From contig CAWHMD010000009.1 of the NCBI GenBank assembly GCA_963830385.1, positions 846,449-910,448 on the forward strand: a stretch of DNA of 64,000 nucleotides, in the 5' to 3' direction. Both the position numbers and the translations under genes were made by a program. The notes under the pieces are model-generated. The model had not been told where the DNA came from. It saw only the letters and a list, made by a program, of their open reading frames with translations, and ran no database searches. Numbering within the stretch: position 1 is the first letter of the stretch; each line of letters opens with the position of its first letter. Shown in pieces: positions 16,458 to 25,674 of the stretch. This DNA is from Bog-532 sp963830385. Its GTDB lineage: Bacteria; Actinomycetota; Actinomycetes; Streptosporangiales; Streptosporangiaceae.

Positions 16458-17207
16458 TCAGGTCAGCCGGTGATGGATCCAGATGCATGGTTCGCAGTAG
16501 GCGGCGTAGTCCTGGGCGAGGTCGCAATAGACCCGGACCAGCGCCTCTGGGACGGTCGTTGGCCCGGTGGTGTCGAACGGCAGACCGGTCCATTCCCGCC
16601 ACTCGGCGACCGAGCCGGCCATCATCATCGCTCGCGGCGAGACGCCGACGATCGTCCCGCCGGCCCGGACGTGCGTACGCAGCCAGGCGTCGGCCGGCAG
16701 GCCGTCGGCCCGGCGCAGGGCCGCGTACTCCGCGATGGACATCGCTGGCCTAAGGTGCTTCTCGCTCGGCCGCACGGGCGCGACGAGACTGGAAAACCCC
16801 AACACGGCCGCATTTTCCCGCATTGCTCCGAGCATGACCCGGGACAGTCCGCTGCCCCGCAGATCCTTCCGGACAGAAATCTCCAGCGCCGAGATCAGGT
16901 TCCCGCGGCGGCCGGTGAGGCGGTCGAGCGCCGCGGACAGGATCACTCCATCCCAGCCATCGCCGGGCAGCGACACAGCCGGATCCTCATCCCAAGTGAA
17001 GGGGACGCTGTACGCCTTGGCCACGAGCTGGCCGGGGTGGTCCCGGTCGATCGCGACCTGGACGAACTCGGGGTACATGCCTACCGGGTCGGCGTAGTAC
17101 AGCGAACCAACCGGGTCCTGGTGCATGAACCGCGGCCACGAGTTGAAATCGTCCAGCAGGTGCGCCAGATCGGGCCGCTCGGCTACCGTCACCGTCACCA
17201 GATCCAT
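16458..17207 (-). CDS. GNAT-fold N-acetyltransferase-like protein
   Basis: 249 residues from ATG 17205-17207, behind a textbook AAGGAGG. The upstream in-frame extension has no ribosome site. The acetyl-CoA core is visible at ISALEISVRKDLRGSGLSRVMLGAMRENA (beta4, then an R-x-x-G-x-G/S loop, residues about 105-133). The rest resembles actinobacterial proteins annotated as GNAT transferases with an enlarged C-terminal half (LPADAWLRTHVRAGG). The acetyl acceptor is unknown. Confidence 0.8.
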   Translation of the reverse strand: MDLVTVTVAERPDLAHLLDDFNSWPRFMHQDPVGSLYYADPVGMYPEFVQVAIDRDHPGQLVAKAYSVPFTWDEDPAVSLPGDGWDGVILSAALDRLTGRRGNLISALEISVRKDLRGSGLSRVMLGAMRENAAVLGFSSLVAPVRPSEKHLRPAMSIAEYAALRRADGLPADAWLRTHVRAGGTIVGVSPRAMMMAGSVAEWREWTGLPFDTTGPTTVPEALVRVYCDLAQDYAAYCEPCIWIHHRLT

Positions 17208-17380
17208 GCGCCCCCCTCCTTGAGGTCCACGCCGCCTCCGCCGCTGGCCGCACCCTAATGACCAGATGGAGGGTTCCGCCACGCATTTCCGCGGCGCTCC
17301 CGTCCACTGCTTTCGTCCCCGCAACGGGGCTCCGCTCGCCATGGTTTATGGATGCCGTTAGTGATGAAGGGAGCCTGCGG

Positions 17381-18094
17381 TCAGGCAGGCACGGAAGCCG
17401 GGACGGTGCCGGGCGCGGGGGACGGCGCCTGGCCAGCCGCCGCCCAGGCCGCGGGCGGCATCTTCAGGATCAGCAGGCCGATGGAGCCGAACGAGACCAG
17501 GAGCATGCTCCAGACCGCGGTGACGGGCCAGGTGGCGGTGATGCTGGTGAACTGGACCGCGAAGTCGGCGGCGACCGCGACGATGGTCAGCCAGGGCGCC
17601 CAGCTGGGCACCGCGCGGGCGCGGAGCAGGCCAGTTGCCAGCAGCACCAGCCCGATGTCCAGCAGCACCATCAGCGGCACCAGTACCAGCGCGAGCGCCG
17701 ATGTGCGGTTCAGGTAAGCGGTCAGTGCGGCTGCGCCCGGGCCAGGCACCCGGGACACCATGAGCTGCCAGACCGCGTTGCCCATGTGCCCGAACGCGCC
17801 GATGACCAGGCAGGCCGCGCCGAGGTGGCCGAGCACGGCGCCGCGGGCGCGGAGCAGGTGGGCCAGGCCAAGGGCGGCCGGGACGGTGAGGATGGCCGAG
17901 GCGATGAAGATCAGCCCGGCGATCCAGATCCGGCTGCTGTCCGCGGCCGCGGTCGCGTACAGCGTCGCGCCAGACTGGCCGAGGCCTTCGGTGGAGTCGG
18001 TCAGGGAGTACACGAAACCGGCCAGCGGGGCGCCGATGAGGGCCGAGCCGGCGATCGTCTTGCGGAAGCGGACAGGGTCGGAAAGCACGGACAT
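17381..18094 (-). CDS. Polytopic membrane protein
   Basis: 237 residues with about six hydrophobic helices: near 15-32, 56-78, 90-108, 130-155, 165-186 and 190-210. The layout resembles DUF4386-type proteins (MSVLSDPVRFRKTIAGSALIG, then VWQLMVSRVPG), but I would not name a function. It is transcribed divergently from the two-component system at 18252, with 157 bases between starts, so it may be a target of that system. Confidence 0.7.
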   Translation of the reverse strand: MSVLSDPVRFRKTIAGSALIGAPLAGFVYSLTDSTEGLGQSGATLYATAAADSSRIWIAGLIFIASAILTVPAALGLAHLLRARGAVLGHLGAACLVIGAFGHMGNAVWQLMVSRVPGPGAAALTAYLNRTSALALVLVPLMVLLDIGLVLLATGLLRARAVPSWAPWLTIVAVAADFAVQFTSITATWPVTAVWSMLLVSFGSIGLLILKMPPAAWAAAGQAPSPAPGTVPASVPA

Positions 18095-18251
18095 GGCATG
18101 CTCCTGAGTTCGGTTGCAGGTATGACCGACGTTAGGAATGGGGACCCGGCGGCGCGTCTGCTGTCCGGTGCCGGCTGGTCTATCGCGCGATACAGGCAGA
18201 TCACATCGCCGGGTAGAGGCCAGCGGGGGTGCGGCGGCTTACCGTTGAGGG

Positions 18252-19429
18252 GTGATGAGCTCGGCCGCCCGGATGCGCGGCGTCCAGGTGGCCGGCGCGC
18301 CCGCCGGGGACCTGGTGCTGGCTATGGTGCTGGCCGTCTTCGGGTTCGCCGACACCGTGCTGAGCGGGCAGTTCCAGTGGCTCGATCAGTGGCGCGGGCC
18401 ACGGCTGGTCAACGGCCTGGTGGTGCCGGCCGCCGCGCTGCTGCTGGCCTGGCGGCGCCGACTCCCGCTAACGGTGCTGGCCGGGGTGCTCGCCGCCATG
18501 GTGGGGCTCGGGTTCGCCTACGGTGCCTCGCAGACCTCGACGAACGTGTTCGTCGCCGCGATCGCTGTATATTCGGCGGCCGCCTACGCGAGTTCGGTCC
18601 CACTGGCCGCCGGGATCATGGCCGTGGGCATCTGGCTGCGGGACGCCCACGACCCGGCGATTAGAACGTTCGGTGAGCACCTGTGGGACTGGGTCTTCGC
18701 CGGGCTGTTCTTCGGCGTCGGCCTGGCCACCCGGTGGCGGCACGAGCGCGTGGTCTCCGCAGAGGACACGGCCCGTTCGGCCGAGCAGGCCCAGACCGAA
18801 CGGGCCGAGGCGGCCGCCGAGGCCGAACGGCAGCGCATCGCCAGGGAACTACACGACATCGTCGCGCACAGCCTCGGCGTGCTGGTCTTCCAGGCCGGCG
18901 TGGGCGAGCAGCTCATCGACCGCGACCCGGGCCAGGCCCGCGAGGCGTTCCGGGCCATCCGGGCGGCGGGCCTGGAGCGGTCGGTGAGATGGGTACCATC
19001 CTGGGCCTGATCCGCGGCGACGGCGTCGCCGGCCGGGAACCCCAGCCCCGGGCCGCCGACATCGAGACGCTGGCCCGCAAGGCCCGCGACACCGGCGTCG
19101 CGGTTGAGCTGGATGTGCGCGGCGACCCGCCGCCGCTGCCGGCCGCGGTCGAACTGTCCCTCTACCGCATCGCGCAGGAGGGCCTGACCAATGCCATGCG
19201 GCACGCGCCGTCGGCACCGGTCCGAATCGGCATCAGCTACCGCGAGCAGGACGTGCTGGTCGAGGTGGTCAACGAGGCCGGGCCGGGAACGGACCCGGGC
19301 CCGCGCGGCAGCGGGCGCGGGCTCATCGGGCTGCGCGAGCGGGTGGGCATCTTCGGCGGCCAGCTCGACGCCGGGCCCCGGCCGGAGGGCGGCTGGCGGC
19401 TGGCGGCGACCCTCCCGGCAGCCCGATGA
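18252..19429 (+). pseudogene. Sensor histidine kinase (NarL-partner type), frameshifted
   Basis: The first frame (18252-19010) gives about six membrane helices and the H-box RQRIARELHDIVAHSLGVLVF. It then breaks after AGLE. The following frame continues with GEMGTILGLIRGD, the ATP-binding block LYRIAQEGLTNAMRHAPSAPV and GSGRGLIGLRERVGIFGGQL, ending at 19429. The two parts join if one G is restored near 18976 (AGLE-A-VGEMG). The stop overlaps the response-regulator ATG by four bases, which supports the second frame. It may be truly inactive or an assembly error. Starts at GTG 18252 or ATG 18255. Confidence 0.87.
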
Positions 19430-20139
19430 GCGAGCCCGCCGACCGCGGGCCAGCCGGCCCGGACGGCAGACCGTCCGGTGCGTTGCGCGTGGTGATCGCC
19501 GACGACCAGGGCATCGTCCGCGGCGGGCTACGGATGATCCTGGAGGCGGCGGGCATCGAGGTCGCCGGCGAGGCAGCCGACGGCCGGGCCGCCATCGAGC
19601 TGGCCGGACGGCTCAAGCCGGACGTGCTGCTGATGGATATCCGGATGCCGGTGCTCGACGGCATTGAGGCGACCCGGCGGCTGGCCCGTGACCACCCCCG
19701 GGTAAAGGTCCTCGTGCTGACCACTTACGGTGCCGACGAGTACGTCTACGAGGCGCTGCGAGCCGGGGCGGCCGGCTTCCTGCTCAAGATGGACTCCCCG
19801 CCCCGGCTGGTCGACGCGGTACACGTCGTGGCGGGCGGTGAGGCGCTACTGGCACCGGAAATCACCCGGCGGCTGATCGACCGGTACGTAGCCGGGGCGC
19901 CGCCGCACCGGCCCGCGCCACCGGAGCTGACCCGGCTGACCGCACGCGAGCGCGAGGTGCTGGCCCTGATCGCACGCGGCTTGTCCAACGCGGAGATCGC
20001 CCGCGAGCTCTTCCTCGGCGAGGGCACGGTCAAGACCCACGTAGTCCGGATCCTGGCCAAACTGAGCCTGCGCGACCGGGTGCAGGCAGTGGTGTTCGCC
20101 TACGAGCACCAGCTCGTCCGGCCCGGCCAGAGTAGTTAG
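19426..20139 (+). CDS. NarL/FixJ-family response regulator
   Basis: 237 residues. The receiver domain has VVIADDQGIVRGGL, the phospho-acceptor Asp in KPDVLLMDIRMP, the Thr of VLVLTTYG and the Lys of GFLLKMD. The C-terminal HTH is LTAREREVLALIARGLSNAEIA with TVKTHVVRILAKL. The ATGA overlap with the kinase stop marks translational coupling. Its signal would come from the broken histidine kinase, so output may depend on another phosphodonor. The divergent membrane gene at 17381-18094 is a likely target. Confidence 0.93.
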   Translation: MSEPADRGPAGPDGRPSGALRVVIADDQGIVRGGLRMILEAAGIEVAGEAADGRAAIELAGRLKPDVLLMDIRMPVLDGIEATRRLARDHPRVKVLVLTTYGADEYVYEALRAGAAGFLLKMDSPPRLVDAVHVVAGGEALLAPEITRRLIDRYVAGAPPHRPAPPELTRLTAREREVLALIARGLSNAEIARELFLGEGTVKTHVVRILAKLSLRDRVQAVVFAYEHQLVRPGQSS

Positions 20140-20237
20140 CGGCTGAGGTAAGCACACCAGCAGCGAGGCTGCAGATACCTGACCTCGCGGCTGCCGCGCC
20201 ACCCGATCCGGAGAGATGGTCAGGCGATCCGGCACCG

Positions 20238-21968
20238 TCAGATGACCATCCATGACAACACGGCGGTCGACTGCAGGTAGACGAGCAGGCACATGAAGGC
20301 CAGAAATACGATGCTCCACCCGATCACGCGCCGGAAGATGTCGCCCTCGCGCCCTTCGAGCCCGACGGCGGCGGCCGCGATCGCGAGGTTCTGCGGGGAG
20401 ATCATCTTGCCCAGTACGCCGCCAGCGGAGTTCGCCGCGGCGAGCAGCGTCGGCGATAGGTGAGCTTGCGCCGCGGCAGTGACCTGCAGGGCTCCGAACA
20501 GCGAGTTCGAGGAGGTGTCCGAGCCGGTGACCGCTACGCCCAGCCAACCCAGGATCGGGGACAGTAGGGCGAACAAGCCTCCGGCCCCGGCCATCCACAG
20601 TCCCAGCGTCGTGGTCTGGCCGGACTCGTTCATGACGAAGCCGAGCGCCAGAACGGTCATCACGGTGAGGATCGCGAACTTCAGCTGCGCGAGCGTGCGT
20701 CCGTAGGCGCGCAGCGCCCGGCCGGCCCCGATCTTCAGCACGATCATCGTGGCCAGTCCGGACAGCAGCAGCAGGGTGCCGGCGGCCGACAGGATGTTCA
20801 GCTTGAAGGTGGTCACTACGGCTTTCCCTGTGCCGCTGGCGATGTGCAGGCCTGGCCAGTCGTAGATGCGGGTCGCTGACTCCAGGCCGGTGCCGCCCGC
20901 GCCGGGTTTGGTGGGGGCTACGCCGGTGATGGCCGGCACGCGGGTGGCGACCACGAAGATCACGATGATGATCAGGTACGGCGCGTAGGCCTTGAAGACA
21001 TCGACGGGCGTGTCCCGGACCGTGCCGTCCGAGGCCGGGGCGGGCGTGGCCGGGGAGCCCTCCCCGGGGTCGCCGGAGACGTGCGCCTGGTGCCGCGCCG
21101 GCTCCTGGTGCGCGGGCGCATCGTCGGCCGTTTCCACGTAGCCCTCCTTCGGGTGCCAGACGCGGGTGAAGGCCAGGACGGCCAGCGCCGAGGCGAGCGA
21201 CGCGATGATGTCGGTGAGGGGGACGGACCAGAAGTTGGACGCGAGGTACTGGAAGACGGCGAAGGTCGCGCCGCACACCAGCGCCGCGGGCCATACCTGG
21301 CGAAGGCCGCGCTTCCCGTCGACGATGAACACCAGGGCCAGCGGGACGAATACCGCGAGGATCGGCGTCTGGCGGCCGACCATGGCGCCCAGGTCGCCGA
21401 CCGGCAGCTTCGTGACGGTCGCGAGCGTTGTGATCGGCACCGCGAGTGCCCCGAAGGCGACCGGCGCGGTGTTCGCGACCAGCGCGACTGTTGCTGCCTT
21501 GAGCGGCCGGAACCCGAGTGCGATGAGCATGACGGAGCTGATGGCCACCGGCGTGCCGAAACCCGCGAGAGCCTCCATCAGGGCTCCGAAGCAGAAGGCG
21601 ATGATGACGGCCTGGATCCGCTGGTCGTCGCTGATCGAGGCGAATGACCGGCGGAGCGTGTCGAAGTAGCCGGTCTCCACAGTCAGGTTGTAGACCCAGA
21701 TGGCATTGATGACGATCCACATGATCGGGAAGAACCCGAAGGCGGCACCGAGCAGCCCGCTGTTCACGGCGTCGCCGACCGGCATGGAATACACGGCCAC
21801 CGCCACTATCAGGGCAACGGCGAGCCCGATGATCGACGCAAGCCATGCACGCATGCGCAAGGCACCGAGCAGCACGAACAGCGTGATCAGCGGCAGGGCC
21901 GCCACGATCGAGGACAGTCCGAGCGAGTTGCCGAGCGGGTCATAAACCTGCCGGTAGTCGGCGAGCAT
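20238..21968 (-). CDS. lldP: L-lactate permease
   Basis: 576 residues from ATG 21966-21968 (AAGGAG ribosome site). About a dozen membrane helices are visible, with family blocks GFFPIMWIVINAIWVYNLT, FCFGALMEALAGFGTPVAIS and GSDTSSNSLFGALQ followed by GGVLGKMISPQNLA. The central cytosolic loop (around residues 270-330) is longer and richer in charged residues than usual. It imports lactate, possibly glycolate, with protons. No lactate dehydrogenase gene is adjacent. It converges with the response-regulator gene, with 98 bases between. Confidence 0.93.
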   Translation of the reverse strand: MLADYRQVYDPLGNSLGLSSIVAALPLITLFVLLGALRMRAWLASIIGLAVALIVAVAVYSMPVGDAVNSGLLGAAFGFFPIMWIVINAIWVYNLTVETGYFDTLRRSFASISDDQRIQAVIIAFCFGALMEALAGFGTPVAISSVMLIALGFRPLKAATVALVANTAPVAFGALAVPITTLATVTKLPVGDLGAMVGRQTPILAVFVPLALVFIVDGKRGLRQVWPAALVCGATFAVFQYLASNFWSVPLTDIIASLASALAVLAFTRVWHPKEGYVETADDAPAHQEPARHQAHVSGDPGEGSPATPAPASDGTVRDTPVDVFKAYAPYLIIIVIFVVATRVPAITGVAPTKPGAGGTGLESATRIYDWPGLHIASGTGKAVVTTFKLNILSAAGTLLLLSGLATMIVLKIGAGRALRAYGRTLAQLKFAILTVMTVLALGFVMNESGQTTTLGLWMAGAGGLFALLSPILGWLGVAVTGSDTSSNSLFGALQVTAAAQAHLSPTLLAAANSAGGVLGKMISPQNLAIAAAAVGLEGREGDIFRRVIGWSIVFLAFMCLLVYLQSTAVLSWMVI

Positions 21969-22442
21969 GGACGTACTCCTTCGTGGAGGGGCTACCGGGT
22001 CAAAGCGGCCGTCCGGGTGCTGTGCCCGACCGGCGTGCCGACGCTCGTCCAGCGCGTCAGCGAGGTGGCGTCCGACCGGCATCGGCTCGCCCGTGCGCGC
22101 CAGCGTCGTGGCCACGACCTGCGGGCCGTACAGCTCGATGACCAGGACGCGCCGACCTCGACGTCGGGAACGCTCGGGGCACTGCTCATGCGATACCCGT
22201 CTCAGACCTACGTACGGCTCGCGCCGCAGCGGCGGAATTTGCTGACAGGTACCCCCGTGGGGGACCGGCAAACGATTGCCTCGTGGGCGGCCGGCCGGAT
22301 GGGTCCTGCCGCCCTCACTTCCTGGCCGGCAGAGCCACGCCCGGTCCTCCTGGACGTACCAGCTGCCAGAGCCTCAGCAGCGCCGCCCGGCTATCACCGA
22401 GATGATGTAGCGCAGCATTGGAAACGAGTCATCAAACTGCGG
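21969..22442. other. Gene-free stretch upstream of lldP
   Basis: The 474 bases between lldP and the tetR-like stop hold no supported gene. An open frame extends lldP upstream to 22271, but it lacks a ribosome site and its sequence is unlike LldP. A small CCCCC-GT-GGGGG dyad lies at 22251-22262. It may contain the lldP promoter; no clear -10/-35 pair was found. Confidence 0.5.
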
Positions 22443-23042
22443 TCATCGTTCGGCTGCCGTGGGGATGGCGTTGTCGATGAGGACGGCGGCGATGGCGGCG
22501 GCGGTGGGGAAGGATTCGGTGTTGAGGACTCGGGTGCGGGCCGAGGCACCGTCGAGGAGCAGCGCCAGTTGTTCGCCGAGTTGTTCAGGGTTGGCGGCGC
22601 CGGCTTCGCGGGCGGTTTCGGCGAACCGGGCGGCGAAGGTTTTCTTGTAATCGCGTGCGTACTGGCGTGCGGGGTGCTGAGGGTTGTGGATTTCGATGGA
22701 CGCCGCGATGTAGGGGCACATGGGCGTGATGTCCTGTGCCCCGGTCGCGGGGACCTCGAAGGCGGCGAGGAGTCGTTCGCGGGGCGTGAGGTCGGTGCGG
22801 TCGAACACTCCGCCCGTGACGTCGGGATCGAATCGGCGCAGGTATTCGGCGACGAGTTCGTCCTTGCCGGTGAAGTGCTGGTAGGCCGTGCGCTTCGATA
22901 CCTGGGCCGCCGCGCAGAGTTGGTCCATGCCGGTGCCGTTGATCCCTTGATCGCGGAACAGCTGCTGTGACGCGCTGAGGATGCGCTCGCGCGCGCCCCT
23001 ACCGCGGCGTCGGCCTTGGGGACCCTTCTCCAACTCCGTCAT
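22443..23042 (-). CDS. TetR-family repressor
   Basis: 199 residues from ATG 23040-23042. The N-terminal HTH reads ARERILSASQQLFRDQGINGTGMDQLCAAAQVSKRTAYQHFTGKDELVAEYL. The effector domain is TetR_C-like (LLDGASARTRVLNTE). GGAGG lies unusually close to the ATG (one base), so an upstream start cannot be excluded. The gene is divergent from the F420-linked reductase, and a 28-bp inverted repeat lies between, making it the likely regulator of that pair. Confidence 0.9.
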   Translation of the reverse strand: MTELEKGPQGRRRGRGARERILSASQQLFRDQGINGTGMDQLCAAAQVSKRTAYQHFTGKDELVAEYLRRFDPDVTGGVFDRTDLTPRERLLAAFEVPATGAQDITPMCPYIAASIEIHNPQHPARQYARDYKKTFAARFAETAREAGAANPEQLGEQLALLLDGASARTRVLNTESFPTAAAIAAVLIDNAIPTAAER

Positions 23043-23111
23043 GCCTCCAGCATAGCCCAGTTGGGTAACGACCGGTGTACATAGCTTGCGTTCCGGCTGG
23101 CCGCCCGATAC

Positions 23112-23139
23112 GTTAAGCACACAGATTAGTGTACTTAAC
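23112..23139. promoter_or_regulatory. Inverted-repeat operator for the TetR regulator
   Basis: Two 11-bp arms, GTTAAGCACAC and GTGTACTTAAC, separated by AGATTA; the arms differ by one base from a perfect dyad. The site is 21 bases before the ATG of the reductase gene and about 70 bases from the tetR start, a good position to repress both. Confidence 0.75.
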
Positions 23140-23160
23140 ACAGTCGAGACGGGACACCTC

Positions 23161-23787
23161 ATGAGCACCATCAGCATCATCGGCACCGGGAACATGGCCC
23201 GCACCATCGGCACGCTGGCGGTAGCAGGCGGCAACGCCGTCGAGGTCATGGGCCGCGATCAGTCCAAGGCCGCTGACCTGGCCAAGGCTCTCGGCGGCAG
23301 CGCCACGACGGGAGAGTGGGGCGCCGTCCCGGCCGGGGACATCGTCATCGTGGCCGTGCTTTACGCCAGTGTCGTTCCGGTCGTTGCCCGGTATGGAGAC
23401 GCCCTCGCGGGCAAGGTCATCGTCGACATCAGCAACCCCTTCAACTCCACGGCTGACGGGCTGGCTCACCCCGAGGACACCTCAATCGCGCAGGAAGCCG
23501 CCAAGGCCGCCCCGGCCAGCGCCAGCGTGGTGAAGGCATTCAACACCATCTTCGGCCATGTCCTGGAGAGGGGCCGGCCGCTCGACGTCTTCATCGCTGG
23601 CGACGATGCGCAGGCCAAGGCGGCCCTGGAGGCATTCATCGAGAGCCTCGGGCTGCGCCCGCTGGACGTCGGCGGCCTGAAGATGGCGCACTGGCTGGAA
23701 GGAGCGGGCGTGGTCGTGATGGGCCTCGCCCGCCACGGGGTGGGGAACTGGGACTTCGCCCTCGGCGTCACCGAAATGACCCACTAA
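23161..23787 (+). CDS. NADPH-dependent F420 reductase-like NAD(P)-binding protein
   Basis: 208 residues from ATG 23161. The Rossmann start STISIIGTGNMARTIGTLAVAGG and the F420-reductase-like middle (VIVDISNPFNSTADGL; KAFNTIFGHVL; LGLRPLDVGGLKMAHWLEG) fit the Fno/NADP-oxidoreductase coenzyme F420-dependent family, which passes hydride between NADPH and F420. The next gene encodes an F420-dependent LLM oxidoreductase, so the pair could supply and use F420H2. A TetR operator lies immediately upstream. Confidence 0.83.
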   Translation: MSTISIIGTGNMARTIGTLAVAGGNAVEVMGRDQSKAADLAKALGGSATTGEWGAVPAGDIVIVAVLYASVVPVVARYGDALAGKVIVDISNPFNSTADGLAHPEDTSIAQEAAKAAPASASVVKAFNTIFGHVLERGRPLDVFIAGDDAQAKAALEAFIESLGLRPLDVGGLKMAHWLEGAGVVVMGLARHGVGNWDFALGVTEMTH

Positions 23788-23838
23788 CGCCGGAGATCAC
23801 GTTGTCGGGACGATGATCTGCCCGGAGAGGATTCCCCG

Positions 23839-24729
23839 ATGAAGCTCGGTTTCGCACTTCCCATAGTCGGGTCTGCTGTCAGCAGCGCCGCTGGCCTGAG
23901 CGCGTTCTGCCGCGGACTCGAGGACCTTGGCTACGACACGCTGTGGGTCGGCGATCGCCTGGTCACGCCGGTTGATATGCATAGCACCTATCCCGGCAGA
24001 GAGCAGCCGTACCCGCCGCAGATGACCCGGTACCTCGATCCGCTGCTGCTGTGGACCGTCGCCTTGACGGCGACCAGCCGGGTGCGGCTGAACGCCAGCA
24101 CGCTCAGCACCTTCTACTACGAGCCGCCGCACCTCGCCCGGCTGCTGACCACCCTGGACGTGCTCAGCGACGGCCGCCTCGACGTCGGCGTGGGGCTGGG
24201 GTGGATGAAGGACGAGTACGACATCACCCGCGGGGCGGACTGGCACCGGCGCGGGCGGATGCTCGATGACCTGCTGGCGTTCCTGCACGCGTGGTGGACG
24301 GCCACTCCGGTGTCGTGGGACAGCGAGTTCTTCTCGCTGCCGCCGGTCCACGCCGACCTGCGCCCGGTTCAGGCGGGCGGCCCGCCCATCTGGGTCGGTG
24401 GTGCCAGCGAGGCCGCGATGCGCCGGGTCGGCCGCAGCGGTACCGGCTGGCTCGGGTTCGAGGGGCTGCCGGACGAGGTCGCCGGCCGCCTGTGGTCGAT
24501 CGCCCGCCGGGCGGCGCAGGACGCCGGCCGCGATCCCGACGCGCTGAAGACGGCCATGCGAATCAACCTCGAACCGGGCACGTCGGCTGACTCGCTGGCC
24601 GGCAAGCTCTCACGCCTCGCCGGGTCCGGTATTGATGAGGCGTTCGTGGATGCCTTCGCAGCGTTCCCCAGCCTTGACCAGATGCTCGACTTCGCCAGCC
24701 AGGTGATCGCGCGCACCAGTCGCTTGTGA
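23839..24729 (+). CDS. LLM-class F420-dependent oxidoreductase
   Basis: 296 residues with a TIM-barrel luciferase-like fold: KLGFALPIVG, TLWVGDRLVTP, VRLNASTLSTFYYEPPHLARLLTTLDVLSDGRLDVGVGLGWMKDEY, and PPIWVGGASEAAMRRVGR. F420-dependent members of this family oxidise or reduce many small substrates. It follows the F420-reductase-like gene by 51 bases on the same strand. The substrate is unknown. Confidence 0.88.
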   Translation: MKLGFALPIVGSAVSSAAGLSAFCRGLEDLGYDTLWVGDRLVTPVDMHSTYPGREQPYPPQMTRYLDPLLLWTVALTATSRVRLNASTLSTFYYEPPHLARLLTTLDVLSDGRLDVGVGLGWMKDEYDITRGADWHRRGRMLDDLLAFLHAWWTATPVSWDSEFFSLPPVHADLRPVQAGGPPIWVGGASEAAMRRVGRSGTGWLGFEGLPDEVAGRLWSIARRAAQDAGRDPDALKTAMRINLEPGTSADSLAGKLSRLAGSGIDEAFVDAFAAFPSLDQMLDFASQVIARTSRL

Positions 24730-24774
24730 CCACCCAAGGGCCGGACATCATGGCAGGATCCGTGCTGCTTGGCC

Positions 24775-25674
24775 CTACCGCAGCCCGGACGTAGCGATCG
24801 ACTCCACGAACCGGCGCTGGACGAACAGGAACGCGATCACCATCGGCACGATCGCCAGCACTGAGCCCGCCATGATCAGCCCGTACTGGATGACGTGCTG
24901 CCCCAGGAACAACGCCAGCCCCGAGGACAGCGTGTACATCGAGCTGTTGGTGGACACGATCAGCGGCCACAGCAGGTCGTTCCAGTTGTACATGAAGTGG
25001 AAAAGGCCCAGCGTGAGCAGGGCGGGCACCGACATGCGGAGGATGATGGTCCGGTAGATCTTGAAGTCCGACGCGCCGTCGACCCGGGCCGCGTCTTCCA
25101 GCTCTTTCGGGATCGACATGAAGAACTGGCGCAGGAAGAAGATCCCGAACGCGTTGGTGGCTCGCGGCAGGATCAGCCCCTGGTAGGTGTTGACCCAGTG
25201 CAGCTTGGTCAGCAGCAGGAACAGTGGCACCAGGTTGACCTGGAACGGCAGCATCAGCGTGATCAGCACCAGCACGAAGATCACGTTCTTGCCCGGGAAG
25301 TCGAGCCGGGCCAGCGCGTAGGCGGTCAGCGAGTCGAAGGCCAGCGACAAGATCGTCACCCCGCCCGCGAAGATCACTGTGTTCATGAACAGCCGCGGGA
25401 AGTCGATCGCCTGCCACGCCTGCACGTAGTTGCTGCCGGTGACGGTGGCGGAGAACAGGCCGGGGTGCGCGCTGATGATCTCGCTCTCCGGCTTGATCGA
25501 GGTCGTGAACATCCACACCAGCGGGAACACGATGACCAGGGCGGCGGCGACGGCCACCGCCAGCGCCCAGCCGGTGCCGAGGATGCGGCGCCGGCGGGCG
25601 CGCGGGGCGGACGGCCGGGCCGGCGCGGAGACCCCGGCCCGGGCCACGACTGAGGACTCAGTAACGGATGGCAC
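24775..25674 (-). CDS. Carbohydrate ABC transporter permease, MalG type
   Basis: 299 residues from GTG 25672-25674. Six membrane helices are visible, and the EAA-loop signature EDAARVDGASDFKIYRTIILRM contacts the ATPase. VFPLVWMFTTSIKPESEI is the typical N-terminal block. The start overlaps the upstream permease stop by 17 bases. It forms a heterodimer with that permease. No ATPase gene is in the window, so it probably uses a shared MsiK-like ATPase. Confidence 0.93.
   Translation of the reverse strand: MPSVTESSVVARAGVSAPARPSAPRARRRRILGTGWALAVAVAAALVIVFPLVWMFTTSIKPESEIISAHPGLFSATVTGSNYVQAWQAIDFPRLFMNTVIFAGGVTILSLAFDSLTAYALARLDFPGKNVIFVLVLITLMLPFQVNLVPLFLLLTKLHWVNTYQGLILPRATNAFGIFFLRQFFMSIPKELEDAARVDGASDFKIYRTIILRMSVPALLTLGLFHFMYNWNDLLWPLIVSTNSSMYTLSSGLALFLGQHVIQYGLIMAGSVLAIVPMVIAFLFVQRRFVESIATSGLR

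Noticed and set aside
21969..22271. Upstream extension of the lactate permease
   Set aside because: Composition is unlike LldP and there is no ribosome site; ATG 21968 has AAGGAG.
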